64,000 bases of DNA from DASUNP01 sp963728545 (lineage in GTDB: Bacteria; Acidobacteriota; Blastocatellia; UBA7656): the NCBI GenBank assembly GCA_963728545.1, contig CAVSKO010000002.1, positions 3,348,001-3,412,000 on the forward strand, read 5' to 3'. A program made the translations under genes and the position numbers. The notes below the pieces were generated by a model, which was given only the letters and a program-made list of their open reading frames with translations, was not told the DNA's origin and searched no databases. Shown piece by piece: positions 7,638 to 15,601 of this stretch (position 1 is its first letter; each line of letters starts with the position of its first letter).

Positions 7638-9662
7638 ATGACAGACGCGCACCTCATAATTCAAACTCTCGGCTTCGCAACAGGGACCGCGCTCTACATA
7701 CTGCTCACGGTCCTGTTGCGGAGGGCTGATAGGGGAACCGGAAAATCGAAAATCAGCATCGCATTCAGCGCGTTGGCTCTGCTCTGGAACGTGAGCAGCC
7801 TGGCAGCATACGCGGTGCTGCTCGCGGGCTTCACGATCAGGTCAAGAACGTTTGCCCTGCTTATGGCTTTCGCCTACAGCGCAACGGTGATGCTGCCGAC
7901 AGTACTTTTGCTCGACCTCAAATCCCCCCAGGTCAAAAGCGCGAGGCGGCGGCTTATAGGGCGGTGGGTGCTCAGGGCGTCATACTTTATTGCCGCGCTG
8001 CTCATGCTGGGGCTTTTCGCCGTTGTCTTCGTCCCCGCGTTCCCGGTCAGATTCTCTACGCTCGCAATCTACTCAGCCTATAACCTCGCGCTTCACGTCA
8101 CGGTCTACGCGCTTCTATTTCGCAAAAGCGATTTGCCCACGCGGGCAGAGCGCAGATACTCGGTTGCGATACTGTTATTGATGTTAGGGCTTGCCGCTTC
8201 GTTGATACTGTTGATTCACGCTGTCTCTAACGACGCGCTTGAATTCCTGCTCGTCAACGTGACTCCGCAATGGAGCATCCCACTGGCAATAGCAACTTTC
8301 GCATTCCTGGCCCAGTTCCGATTCGCAGACCTGTTCGTGAAGCGGAGCTTGATAATACTTGCGGCCATAATAGTGGCGCTGGTCTACGGCCTGTTCGTAG
8401 TCGAACCGCTAGCCCGTATGGTCGGCGACCGATCACCGCACAAAACGGCGGCCCCGGTCGTCGTGGTCACGTTGTTATGGTGCGCGCTGCTTTTGATCTT
8501 TCCAACGCTTGTCAAAGCAATCTCCCGGCTGGCTGACCGCCGGCTTTTTCGGCGGCCCGATTACCGGCAGATTGCAAAAACTTTTTCCGAGCAGACCGAC
8601 TTGATCGAGCAAGAAAGCGAGTTGTTCGCGATGGCCGAATCTATGATCAAAGACGCGCTCGGCGTTGATCGCGCAAGCATAATCGCGATTGCTGATACCG
8701 GAGGCCCGCGCCCCACGGATGCGGGGCGAGAGATGACTACCGGCGCAGACATAGAAGTGTCGTTGCCCGTCCAGGTCGGCGGGCAGGCTAAGTACCGGCT
8801 GACGGTCGCGCCGGGCAATAGCCGCAGGAAATTGTTGAGCGACGAGATGCACTTTTTATCATCTCTCGCGGACCGCATTGGCCGAAGGGTGGAGGCGATA
8901 GAGTTCGAGCGCGAGCGGCGCGAGCGCGGGTTGCGCGAAGAGAGATTGCAGCACTCGTTGACCGAAGCCGAGCTGCGCGCGCTCCGGGCGCAGGTGAATC
9001 CGCACTTTCTTTTTAACACTCTAAACACGATTGTAGATTTAATCGCGTCCGAGCCTGAGCGGGCCGAGGCGATGACCGAACGGCTGGCCGAAGTATTCCG
9101 CTACGTGCTGGCCCGCACCGACCGCAACCTGATAACCGTAGGCGAAGAGTTCGATTTTCTGAGAACCTATCTTGAGATAGAGCAGGCGCGGTTTGGCGAG
9201 AGGCTGCGCGTCGATTTAGAGGTTGACACGGGGGTCGCGGGCAGCATAATACCTTCACTGATTTTGCAGCCGCTGGTTGAAAACGCGATCAAGCACGGTC
9301 TGGCGCCAAAGCTCGGCGGCGGAATGATTCGCGTCCGCGCATCGAGCGACGGAGGATTTTTGCGACTGACGGTCGAAGACGACGGCGCGGGCTGGCAAGG
9401 CGCGAGTTATGACAATCTCAAAGCGACCGGGTTTGAGCTGCCTCGGCGGACTCCGGGGCCGGGCGGCGTAGGATTGCGCAACGTCGTTGAAAGATTGCGC
9501 ACGATGTACGGCGACCGGGCCGGGTTCGATGTCAGCTCTCAAGCGGGTCGCGGCGCTACGGTGACTGTTTCGATACCTATTGATGAAACTCAAAACATTA
9601 ATCATAGACGACGAGCCGTCCGCGAGGTCTCGGCTGCGGAGACTGCTGAAAGATCATCCTGA
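7638..9662 (+). CDS. LytS/YehU-type sensor histidine kinase
   Basis: The 674-residue product has about seven hydrophobic segments in its first 230 residues, a GAF-like region around residues 320-430, and a His_kinase-type domain (PF06580 class). The phospho-accepting His456 lies in the hallmark QVNPHFLFNTLNT. The ATPase N box is LQPLVENAIKHGL, and the G box GPGGVGLRNVVERL follows. Such kinases sense a membrane or envelope cue and phosphorylate a LytTR-class regulator, here the gene that starts inside its 3' end. The two reading frames overlap by about 80 bases (9583-9662), longer than the usual 1-4 bases, because the kinase frame reads past the expected end near SIPIDE. The signal is unknown. 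Confidence 0.92.
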   Translation: MTDAHLIIQTLGFATGTALYILLTVLLRRADRGTGKSKISIAFSALALLWNVSSLAAYAVLLAGFTIRSRTFALLMAFAYSATVMLPTVLLLDLKSPQVKSARRRLIGRWVLRASYFIAALLMLGLFAVVFVPAFPVRFSTLAIYSAYNLALHVTVYALLFRKSDLPTRAERRYSVAILLLMLGLAASLILLIHAVSNDALEFLLVNVTPQWSIPLAIATFAFLAQFRFADLFVKRSLIILAAIIVALVYGLFVVEPLARMVGDRSPHKTAAPVVVVTLLWCALLLIFPTLVKAISRLADRRLFRRPDYRQIAKTFSEQTDLIEQESELFAMAESMIKDALGVDRASIIAIADTGGPRPTDAGREMTTGADIEVSLPVQVGGQAKYRLTVAPGNSRRKLLSDEMHFLSSLADRIGRRVEAIEFERERRERGLREERLQHSLTEAELRALRAQVNPHFLFNTLNTIVDLIASEPERAEAMTERLAEVFRYVLARTDRNLITVGEEFDFLRTYLEIEQARFGERLRVDLEVDTGVAGSIIPSLILQPLVENAIKHGLAPKLGGGMIRVRASSDGGFLRLTVEDDGAGWQGASYDNLKATGFELPRRTPGPGGVGLRNVVERLRTMYGDRAGFDVSSQAGRGATVTVSIPIDETQNINHRRRAVREVSAAETAERSS

Positions 9663-10354
9663 GATAGAGGTCGCGGGCGAGGCGAGCGATGGGCTGGAGG
9701 CGGTCGCAGAGATAGAACGCCTGCGGCCCGATCTGGTTTTTCTAGACGTGCAGATGCCCGGTTTGTCGGGCCTTGAAGTCTTGCAGGCGCTCCCAAAAAA
9801 AACCGACTTTCCTCTGGTCATCTTCGCCACCGCTTATGACGAGTACGCGCTTGCGGCCTTTGATGCGAACGCCGTCGGTTATCTTCTGAAGCCCATTAAC
9901 CGCGACCGGCTCCGGCAGGCCATAGAGCGAGCCTCATTGCTTATGCTCAACGAACAGGGCGCGGCGGATGAGCGCCGTCGCCTGCGTCGCGTCGCGAGCG
10001 AAAGCGCGCCCGCGCCTCGCCAGATCATCGCCCGCAAGCGAGAACCGTTTAATTCTTCTCAGGCTCGACGACATCTATTTTTTTCGACTCGAAGACGGGA
10101 TACTCCGGGCAAAGACCGAATCGGAGGTGTATTGGACCGATTATCAGATTGGCGAGCTTGAAAAGCGTCTGCCCGCGCCGCCTTTTTTTCGCGCGCGCCG
10201 AGAGGTGATAGTAAATCTCGAACGTGTGAAAGAGATCGCGCCTTTTTTCAAAAGCACATATTTGCTTGTTATGAATGATCGCCAGGCGACGGAGATACAG
10301 ACCAGCGAGCGGCAATCCAAGAAACTTCACGAGTGGCTGGATTCGATAAAGTAG
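9583..10354 (+). CDS. LytTR-family response regulator, frameshifted
   Basis: The first frame, from the ATG at 9583, encodes a receiver domain (LIIDDEPSARSRL, phospho-acceptor in DLVFLDVQMPG, switch Thr region FATAYDEYAL, conserved Lys in LLKPINRDRL). The DNA-binding LytTR domain is in the next frame (NRLILLRLDDIYFF, then FFRARREVIVNLERVKEI) up to 10354. The frame change falls at 10040-10046 (GAGAACC); removing one base gives a continuous protein of about 256 residues, RKRDRLILLRL across the join. As sequenced, the product would lose DNA binding. The regulator would act on promoters under control of the upstream kinase. The same 7-mer marks frameshifts at 23173 and 35345, so a sequencing cause is plausible. 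Confidence 0.85.
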
Positions 10355-10368
10355 AATTCAAAACATCT

Positions 10369-10514
10369 CACCGCAGAGACACAGAGGACGCATATGGCCG
10401 ATGATGTGCTTCGCACGCGGCGGGGGCGCAGAGCAGACGTTGGTTTTCTCTGCGCCCCCGCCGCGTGCGAAGCACATCATCGGCCATATGCGTTCTCTGT
10501 GTCTCTGCGGTGAA
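10369..10514. repeat. Near-perfect 66-base inverted repeat (CACCGCAGAGACACAGAG family)
   Basis: The left arm starts at 10369 with TCACCGCAGAGACACAG and the right arm ends at 10514 with its complement. The arms match except for about one base, around a loop of roughly 14 bases. A second, partly degraded copy lies at 47238-47357 and shares the internal segment with GGCCGATGATGTGC. It sits between convergent genes and could terminate both. Confidence 0.9.
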
Positions 10515-10547
10515 TCTTCTCGAATTACCTTACATTCGAAAACCGCT

Positions 10548-12371
10548 TTATTCACTCCCGGAGTAAAGCGATTCGATCACCTTTTCATACTTCTGCTCTA
10601 CGACGCGGCGTCGCACCTTGAGCGTCGGCGTAAGCTCGCCGCCGTCTATGCTGAACTCTTCCGCCAACAGCGCAACTCGCTTCACTTTTTCGTAATCCGC
10701 CAGCTCGCGCGTCAACCGGCTTACTTCCGCGCGGATCATATCGACCGTGCGTTTGTCGGCTATCAACTCGCGCTTATCCCCGCTCTCTACGGCCTGCTGT
10801 TTGGCCCACGCCCGCAGCCGCTCGAAATCAGGCACGATGAGCGCGATAACATATTTGCGCTTATCGCCTATGACGACCGCCTGCTCGACAAACTCGCTTT
10901 GAGCAATCAACCCCTCGATCATTTGCGGCGCGACATATTTGCCCGCAGAGGTCTTTATCAGGTCTTTCTTTCTATCGGTGATAAAGAGGAATCCTTCTTC
11001 GTCGAAATGGCCTATATCGCCCGTCTTGAACCACGCGCCCCGGTCGCCATTCCCCTCGGCAACATCTGTAAAGACCTCCGCCGTTTCATCGGGCTTGTTG
11101 AAATAGCCTTGAAAGACGTGAGGCCCGCGCGTCAGTATCTCTCCGTCCTCAGCGATCTTCACTTCGACGCCGGGCAGGGGCCGACCGACCGAGCCTATGC
11201 GATTGTGACCGAGCGTGTTGACGGCTATTACGGGCGAGGTTTCCGTCAACCCGTAGCCCTGCAAAAGCGGTATTCCCGCGCCTATAAAGAAGAGCGCCAT
11301 ATCGGGCGGCAATGCCGCGCCGCCTGAAACCATTCGACGCATTCTTCCGCCTACGGCTTCGCGCAGCTTCGCAAACACGAGCTGATCGGCGAAGTTGCGC
11401 TGAAGCTCCAGCAGCGGCGGGAACGGTTTGGAAGCGGTCAACAATTCAGCCGAGCGGCGAGCGACGCGGCTGGCCCATTCGAATATTCTCTTTTTTATCC
11501 GGCCTCCGTCCGAAGCGTTTTTCTGCACTCGCGCGTAAATCTTCTCTATCAGTCGCGGCACCGTAGACATCAAAGTAGGGTTGACTTCGCGCATGTCCGC
11601 CGCGACCGTCTCGATCCCGCCCGCGTAGTTTATCTGCACGCCATAATGCAGACACAGGTACAAGACCATGCGCTCGAAGACGTGCGAGAGCGGCAGAAAC
11701 GACAGCATCAAATTGTCCGGCTCGATCTCTAAAAAGTAGCCCGAACTCACGGCGTTGAAGGTTATGTTTTGATGCGTGAGCATAACGCCCTTCGGCTCGC
11801 CCGTGGTCCCCGAAGTGTAGATGACCGAAGCCAGGTCGTTTGCCGAAACGTCGGACGAGATCAAGTCGTAAAGCTCCGGCCGCTCGCCGGCCAGCTCGGC
11901 CCCGCGCGCTTCCAGGCTTTCAAACGAAGTGACATTTTCGCCTTCCACTCCTGATTGAAAAGAGACGATGGGCAAGGAGGGGAATTTTTTTAACGCCTCG
12001 TTAACTCTGCGCATCTGCCGCGCGGTCGAGATGAACAACAGCTTCGGCTCTGCTTCTCGCAATATGTATTCGACTTGATGAACCGGCTGCGTAGGATAGA
12101 TCGGCACGTTGACCGCGCCGGTTGACAGTATAGCGAAATCGCTTATGGTCCAGAGCGGGCCGCTTTCGGCAAGTATAGCAATGCGGTCGCCTCTGGCTAC
12201 GCCCAGATGGTAGAGTCCAAGCGCGACGTTGCGGACTCGCTCAAGCAAACGATCACCCGTCAATCCCGTCCACTGTTTCTCCTGCTTGAACTTTAAGATG
12301 AGGGCGTCGGGACGCGCGGCCACTGCCATTTTAAGCAACTCGACCAGCGTCTTTGGGCTAGAGTTTTCCAT
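10548..12371 (-). CDS. Long-chain fatty acid-CoA ligase (AMP-binding)
   Basis: This 607-residue ANL-superfamily enzyme would adenylate a long-chain fatty acid with ATP and transfer it to CoA, at the cytoplasmic membrane face. It has the P-loop-like motif VIYTSGTTGEPKGVML, the linker and adenylate-contact region LLQGYGLTETSP, the hinge region WFKTGDIGHFDEEGFLFITDR and the catalytic Lys region DLIKTSAGKYVAP. Length and motif spelling match the FadD15/AMP-dependent synthetase group that activates long and very-long chains. The start is the ATG at 12371, with the MENSSPKTLVELL terminus. It is divergent from the lysin gene and convergent with the two-component pair, so it is probably transcribed alone. 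Confidence 0.92.
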   Translation of the reverse strand: MENSSPKTLVELLKMAVAARPDALILKFKQEKQWTGLTGDRLLERVRNVALGLYHLGVARGDRIAILAESGPLWTISDFAILSTGAVNVPIYPTQPVHQVEYILREAEPKLLFISTARQMRRVNEALKKFPSLPIVSFQSGVEGENVTSFESLEARGAELAGERPELYDLISSDVSANDLASVIYTSGTTGEPKGVMLTHQNITFNAVSSGYFLEIEPDNLMLSFLPLSHVFERMVLYLCLHYGVQINYAGGIETVAADMREVNPTLMSTVPRLIEKIYARVQKNASDGGRIKKRIFEWASRVARRSAELLTASKPFPPLLELQRNFADQLVFAKLREAVGGRMRRMVSGGAALPPDMALFFIGAGIPLLQGYGLTETSPVIAVNTLGHNRIGSVGRPLPGVEVKIAEDGEILTRGPHVFQGYFNKPDETAEVFTDVAEGNGDRGAWFKTGDIGHFDEEGFLFITDRKKDLIKTSAGKYVAPQMIEGLIAQSEFVEQAVVIGDKRKYVIALIVPDFERLRAWAKQQAVESGDKRELIADKRTVDMIRAEVSRLTRELADYEKVKRVALLAEEFSIDGGELTPTLKVRRRVVEQKYEKVIESLYSGSE

Positions 12372-12602
12372 CCGGTTTAGTTTTGGCCCTGAACTTGAAG
12401 ATTAGAAAAGCGCGGCAATTGTAATTCGACCGCAGCTATATGTAAATCTAAATATGGCAAGCTAGACGCGGGCCATTTTTTGAACCGAAGGCGCAGAGTT
12501 GTAATCAATATGTCCGTTGCGCTTGAAGCGGCGCTCGTATATTCTTCGCCCGGCTAAATATTCCGGGACCACCAAACAATATATCTCCAGGAGGAAATCG
12601 CA

Positions 12603-14234
12603 ATGGCAACTGCTAAAAAGAGGGCCGCTAAAGCCGGGAAAAAATCCCGAAGCGCGACCGGCAAGGCGAGTAAGAGCAAACGAGCAACCGGGACAGCTCG
12701 CGGCGCGGCTAAAAGCAGGAGCGCAGCTAAAAGCAGGGGCGCGGCTAAAAGCAAGCGCGCAACCGGAAGCAGGCGCGCGGCCAGAGCTTCAAGTTTTCGC
12801 GCGATGGCCCGAGGCCTTGAGCTTGCCAACGTGCGGGGCATAGAAAACGTAAGCCAGGCTTTTAAGGATAAGGTCATCAGAATCGCCGCCGATCTTGAGA
12901 TGAATCCTAACTTCTTAATGGCGGTTATGAGTTTTGAAAGCGGACATTCGTTCAGCCCTTCCAAACGGAACGCCGCCGGGAGCGGCGCAGTCGGGTTGAT
13001 ACAGTTCATGCCGACGACAGCCCGCGCGCTTGGAACGACCACGGCCGAGCTTGCCGCTATGACGGCTGAAGACCAGCTTGATTTTGTGGCTAAATACTTC
13101 GCCCCGCATCGCGGCCGTCTGCAAACTATCGAGGACACCTATATGGCCGTGCTGTGGCCGAAGGCCATCGGCAAAGGGCTCGATTTTGTTCTGTGGGAAA
13201 GAGGCACGGTGCAATACCGCCAGAATGCCGGGCTTGATATAGACCGCGACGGGCGCGTCACCGTGCTTGATGCCTCGGATAAAGTTCGGCGTATTTTATC
13301 CGAGGCCGGGACGCAAACGAGCGCGGGCCTACGGCTGGCAGTAGGGGCGGAAGGCTCGGAAGTGAACGTGCTGCAAGACGAGTTGATCGAATACGGATAC
13401 ATGACGCAGGAAGAGAAGGACACTGGAGCGGGCAAGTTCGGGCAAAAGACATTAAGAGCGCTCCGCGAATTTCAAGCCGACAATCACCTTTCGGTCACCG
13501 GGTCATACGACGCAGAAACTCAAGAGGCAATCCGCCAGTTGAACGAAGGCGTCAAGCGCGGGAGCCGGAGCAATGTCGTGCTGGGAATGCAGGACCGGTT
13601 GGTCGCGCTCGGCAACATTACGCATGCCGAAGTTCTGACGGGGCCTAAAATATTCGGTGAAAAGACTGAAAGGGCGTTAATGCTGTTTCAACAGCAACAC
13701 GGCATAACGCCGTCGGGTATTCTGACGGGCGAGACTTATCGCGCGCTTTTGAAAGCCGCGCGGGCGGCAAGCCCCGGAGTGGGGTCGGGCGGCACGAGCA
13801 TCGACGCGCTTTTGCCCGACGGTGGCCGAGGCTATCGGACTTATAGCCGCGACGGCAACGATCAATTCGGGCTTTCTTCTACGATACGGAACTTGCAAGC
13901 GCTCGGCGAGGCGTGGGCAGACCGTCACCCCGACATAAACATCTTCATCGGCGACATCAGCAGGCGAAACGGCGGGCCGTTCCCTCCTCACTCGTCGCAC
14001 AAAGACGGTCGCGATGTCGATCTTCGCCCGTTCAGACATAATGGCGTCCCCGGCCCCGTCGAGGTAGGCAATCCGGCCTATGACCACGCGTTGACCAGGG
14101 AGCTGGTGTTGCTGATCCGCGAGCTATTCCCCGGAGTCAAGGTTCTGTTCAACGATCCCGTCCTGGTCAATGCTAAACTGACTCGCCCTTTCCCGGGTCA
14201 TCACAACCATCTGCACGTCCGCTTCTCTGCATGA
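12603..14234 (+). CDS. Multidomain murein hydrolase with a histone-H1-like basic tail
   Basis: The first 60 or so residues are almost only Lys, Ala, Arg, Ser, Thr and Gly (AKKRAAKAGKKSRSATGK, then AAKSRSAAKSRGAAKSK), like bacterial H1-type tails. They are followed by a lytic-transglycosylase-like domain (FLMAVMSFESGHSF, with a candidate catalytic Glu, and GLIQFMPTTARALG), two peptidoglycan-binding repeats (each ending in ALREFQADNHLSVTG or ALMLFQQQHGITPSG), and a C-terminal MepA/M15-like metallopeptidase with SSHKDGRDVDLRPF and HHNHLHVRF as Zn-binding motifs. It would cut both glycan and peptide bonds of the wall. No signal peptide is visible, so export would need lysis or a dedicated route. 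A strong site, AGGAGGAAATCGC, precedes the ATG. Confidence 0.85.
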   Translation: MATAKKRAAKAGKKSRSATGKASKSKRATGTARGAAKSRSAAKSRGAAKSKRATGSRRAARASSFRAMARGLELANVRGIENVSQAFKDKVIRIAADLEMNPNFLMAVMSFESGHSFSPSKRNAAGSGAVGLIQFMPTTARALGTTTAELAAMTAEDQLDFVAKYFAPHRGRLQTIEDTYMAVLWPKAIGKGLDFVLWERGTVQYRQNAGLDIDRDGRVTVLDASDKVRRILSEAGTQTSAGLRLAVGAEGSEVNVLQDELIEYGYMTQEEKDTGAGKFGQKTLRALREFQADNHLSVTGSYDAETQEAIRQLNEGVKRGSRSNVVLGMQDRLVALGNITHAEVLTGPKIFGEKTERALMLFQQQHGITPSGILTGETYRALLKAARAASPGVGSGGTSIDALLPDGGRGYRTYSRDGNDQFGLSSTIRNLQALGEAWADRHPDINIFIGDISRRNGGPFPPHSSHKDGRDVDLRPFRHNGVPGPVEVGNPAYDHALTRELVLLIRELFPGVKVLFNDPVLVNAKLTRPFPGHHNHLHVRFSA

Positions 14235-14280
14235 CAGAAAAGAAGTGATGGGTGAAATCGGAACTCATCAACCAGAGGAT

Positions 14281-14410
14281 GTTCAAAAGCCCCGAAGGGG
14301 CGAAATCCAATAGCCCGGCGCAGTGCGCCGGGTGATGGCCGACACAACAGACAAGCCCTGAAAGGGCGAAATAAGATTCGATTTATTTCGCCCTTTCAGG
14401 GCTTTTCAAA
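14281..14410. repeat. REP-like palindrome cluster (AAGCCCTGAAAGGGCGAAAT family)
   Basis: Three short inverted repeats follow each other: CCCCGAAGGGG, CCCGGCGCAGTGCGCCGGG, and a pair of AAGCCCTGAAAGGGCGAAAT arms facing each other. The same units occur at 20338-20412 and 45492-45702. In many genomes such words are REP elements moved by RAYT/Y1 transposases; none is encoded in this window. Confidence 0.85.
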
Positions 14411-14475
14411 CAGACTCAGCACTCAGGACTTAGTAAAGGCTTGCCCGTTCGGGTACTGGCGGTAATACTTCGATA

Positions 14476-15156
14476 GTGCTGCCGATTCTCACTGTCGATA
14501 ATGTCGAAAAAGTCTATGATGGCGGAGGGCGCGGCGTCAGTGCGCTGCGCGGCGTTAGCTTTCAATCAGAGGCCGGAGATTTCATCGCGCTGATGGGGCC
14601 GTCGGGCTGTGGCAAATTGACTCTGCTCCACCTTTTAGGCGGCGTAGACCGCCCCACGCGAGGGAGCGTGGTGCTGGACGGCGCCGAGCTTTCCACGCTC
14701 GATGAAGAAGAAGCGGCCCGCCTCCGTCGCAAAAAGATCGGGTTTGTATTTCAATTCTTCAACCTGTTGCCGACTCTTTCCGTAAAGGAGAATGTCGCGC
14801 TGCCGCTCTTGCTTGACGGGACGAGCGAGCGCGAGGCAAGCCGGAGAGCCGTCGAACTCCTCGATAGGGTCGGGCTTCGTGCGCGGGCCGCGCATTTTCC
14901 GGCAGAGCTTTCGGGCGGCGAGATGCAGCGCGCAGCCGTCGCCCGTGCTATTATTGCCCAACCAAAGCTCGTGTTGGCCGACGAGCCTACAGGTAATCTC
15001 GATAGCGAAACTGGCGAACAGGTGATGAGCCTGCTTGCCGATCTTAACCGCGAGCTTGGCATTACTATAATTCTGGCTACGCATTCGGAAGAGGCCGCTC
15101 GATACGCAAAGCGCACCATACGCCTGCGCGACGGACTTATAGAGAGCATAGTTTGA
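14476..15156 (+). CDS. ABC transporter ATP-binding protein (LolD/MacB type), Walker A altered
   Basis: The 226-residue ATPase has the LolD/MacB/FtsE signature with Q-loop FQFFNLLPTLSVKENVALP, signature LSGGEMQRAAVARAI, Walker B LVLADEPTGNLDSET and H-loop ILATHSEEAA. It would power the FtsX-type permease two genes downstream. The Walker A motif reads GPSGCGKLT, with Leu48 (codon TTG at 14617) in place of the Ser/Thr that coordinates Mg and phosphate in the family. One C-to-T change would convert the usual TCG codon to TTG. Hydrolysis may therefore be weakened, or this may be a sequencing error. It uses a GTG start at 14476. The stop (15154-15156) overlaps the next possible start, consistent with one operon. 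Confidence 0.9.
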   Translation: MLPILTVDNVEKVYDGGGRGVSALRGVSFQSEAGDFIALMGPSGCGKLTLLHLLGGVDRPTRGSVVLDGAELSTLDEEEAARLRRKKIGFVFQFFNLLPTLSVKENVALPLLLDGTSEREASRRAVELLDRVGLRARAAHFPAELSGGEMQRAAVARAIIAQPKLVLADEPTGNLDSETGEQVMSLLADLNRELGITIILATHSEEAARYAKRTIRLRDGLIESIV

Positions 15157-15176
15157 GAAAGGAGCGGCGTTCGATA

Positions 15177-15578
15177 ATGTTAACTCGAAGCGAGTTTCTA
15201 AGATACCTGATCGGCTACGGCGCATACCTGCCCGTCGTGGTGATTTGGATAGTGGGGATAATCCTCTCTCTGATTCGGTGGAAGCGCCACCCAAGGATTT
15301 CCATGCTGGCGCTGCTCGGTCTAGCTGGGTTTATGATCATGTTTGTTTTTAACCTGGTCATAAATATATGGGCGTCACACACGTTTTATGGAAACGAAAA
15401 CGCGTGGACAGCTAGCCAGATAGAAACTTTCTACAATGTAAAAGGAGTTATTACAGCCCTTATCGAAGCCGGATTCTGGGTAATGCTGATCTACGCCATA
15501 TTCGCCATGCGAGGCGAGCAAAGCAGGCCCGCCCAGGCGAACTACGGGCAGCCCGCTCCGCCGACAGCGTCCGCCTGA
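15177..15578 (+). CDS. Small membrane protein of an ABC export operon
   Basis: The product of about 133 residues has three hydrophobic segments (YLPVVVIWIVGIILSLI, then MLALLGLAGFMIMFVFNLVI, then GFWVMLIYAIFAM) and a short Pro/Ala-rich cytosolic tail. I do not recognise a family. I chose the ATG at 15177 (MLTRSEFLRYL) because AAGGAG lies about 12 bases upstream; a TTG at 15153 would add eight charged residues. Its place between the ATPase and the permease genes, with no sizeable gaps, suggests an accessory subunit of that transporter. Confidence 0.75.
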   Translation: MLTRSEFLRYLIGYGAYLPVVVIWIVGIILSLIRWKRHPRISMLALLGLAGFMIMFVFNLVINIWASHTFYGNENAWTASQIETFYNVKGVITALIEAGFWVMLIYAIFAMRGEQSRPAQANYGQPAPPTASA

Positions 15579-15601
15579 CGGCGGCAGATTCCAAATCGAG
15601 C

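Noticed and set aside
10401..11327. 308-codon plus-strand frame opposite the acyl-CoA ligase
   Set aside because: Antisense to a conserved enzyme and starts inside a palindrome.
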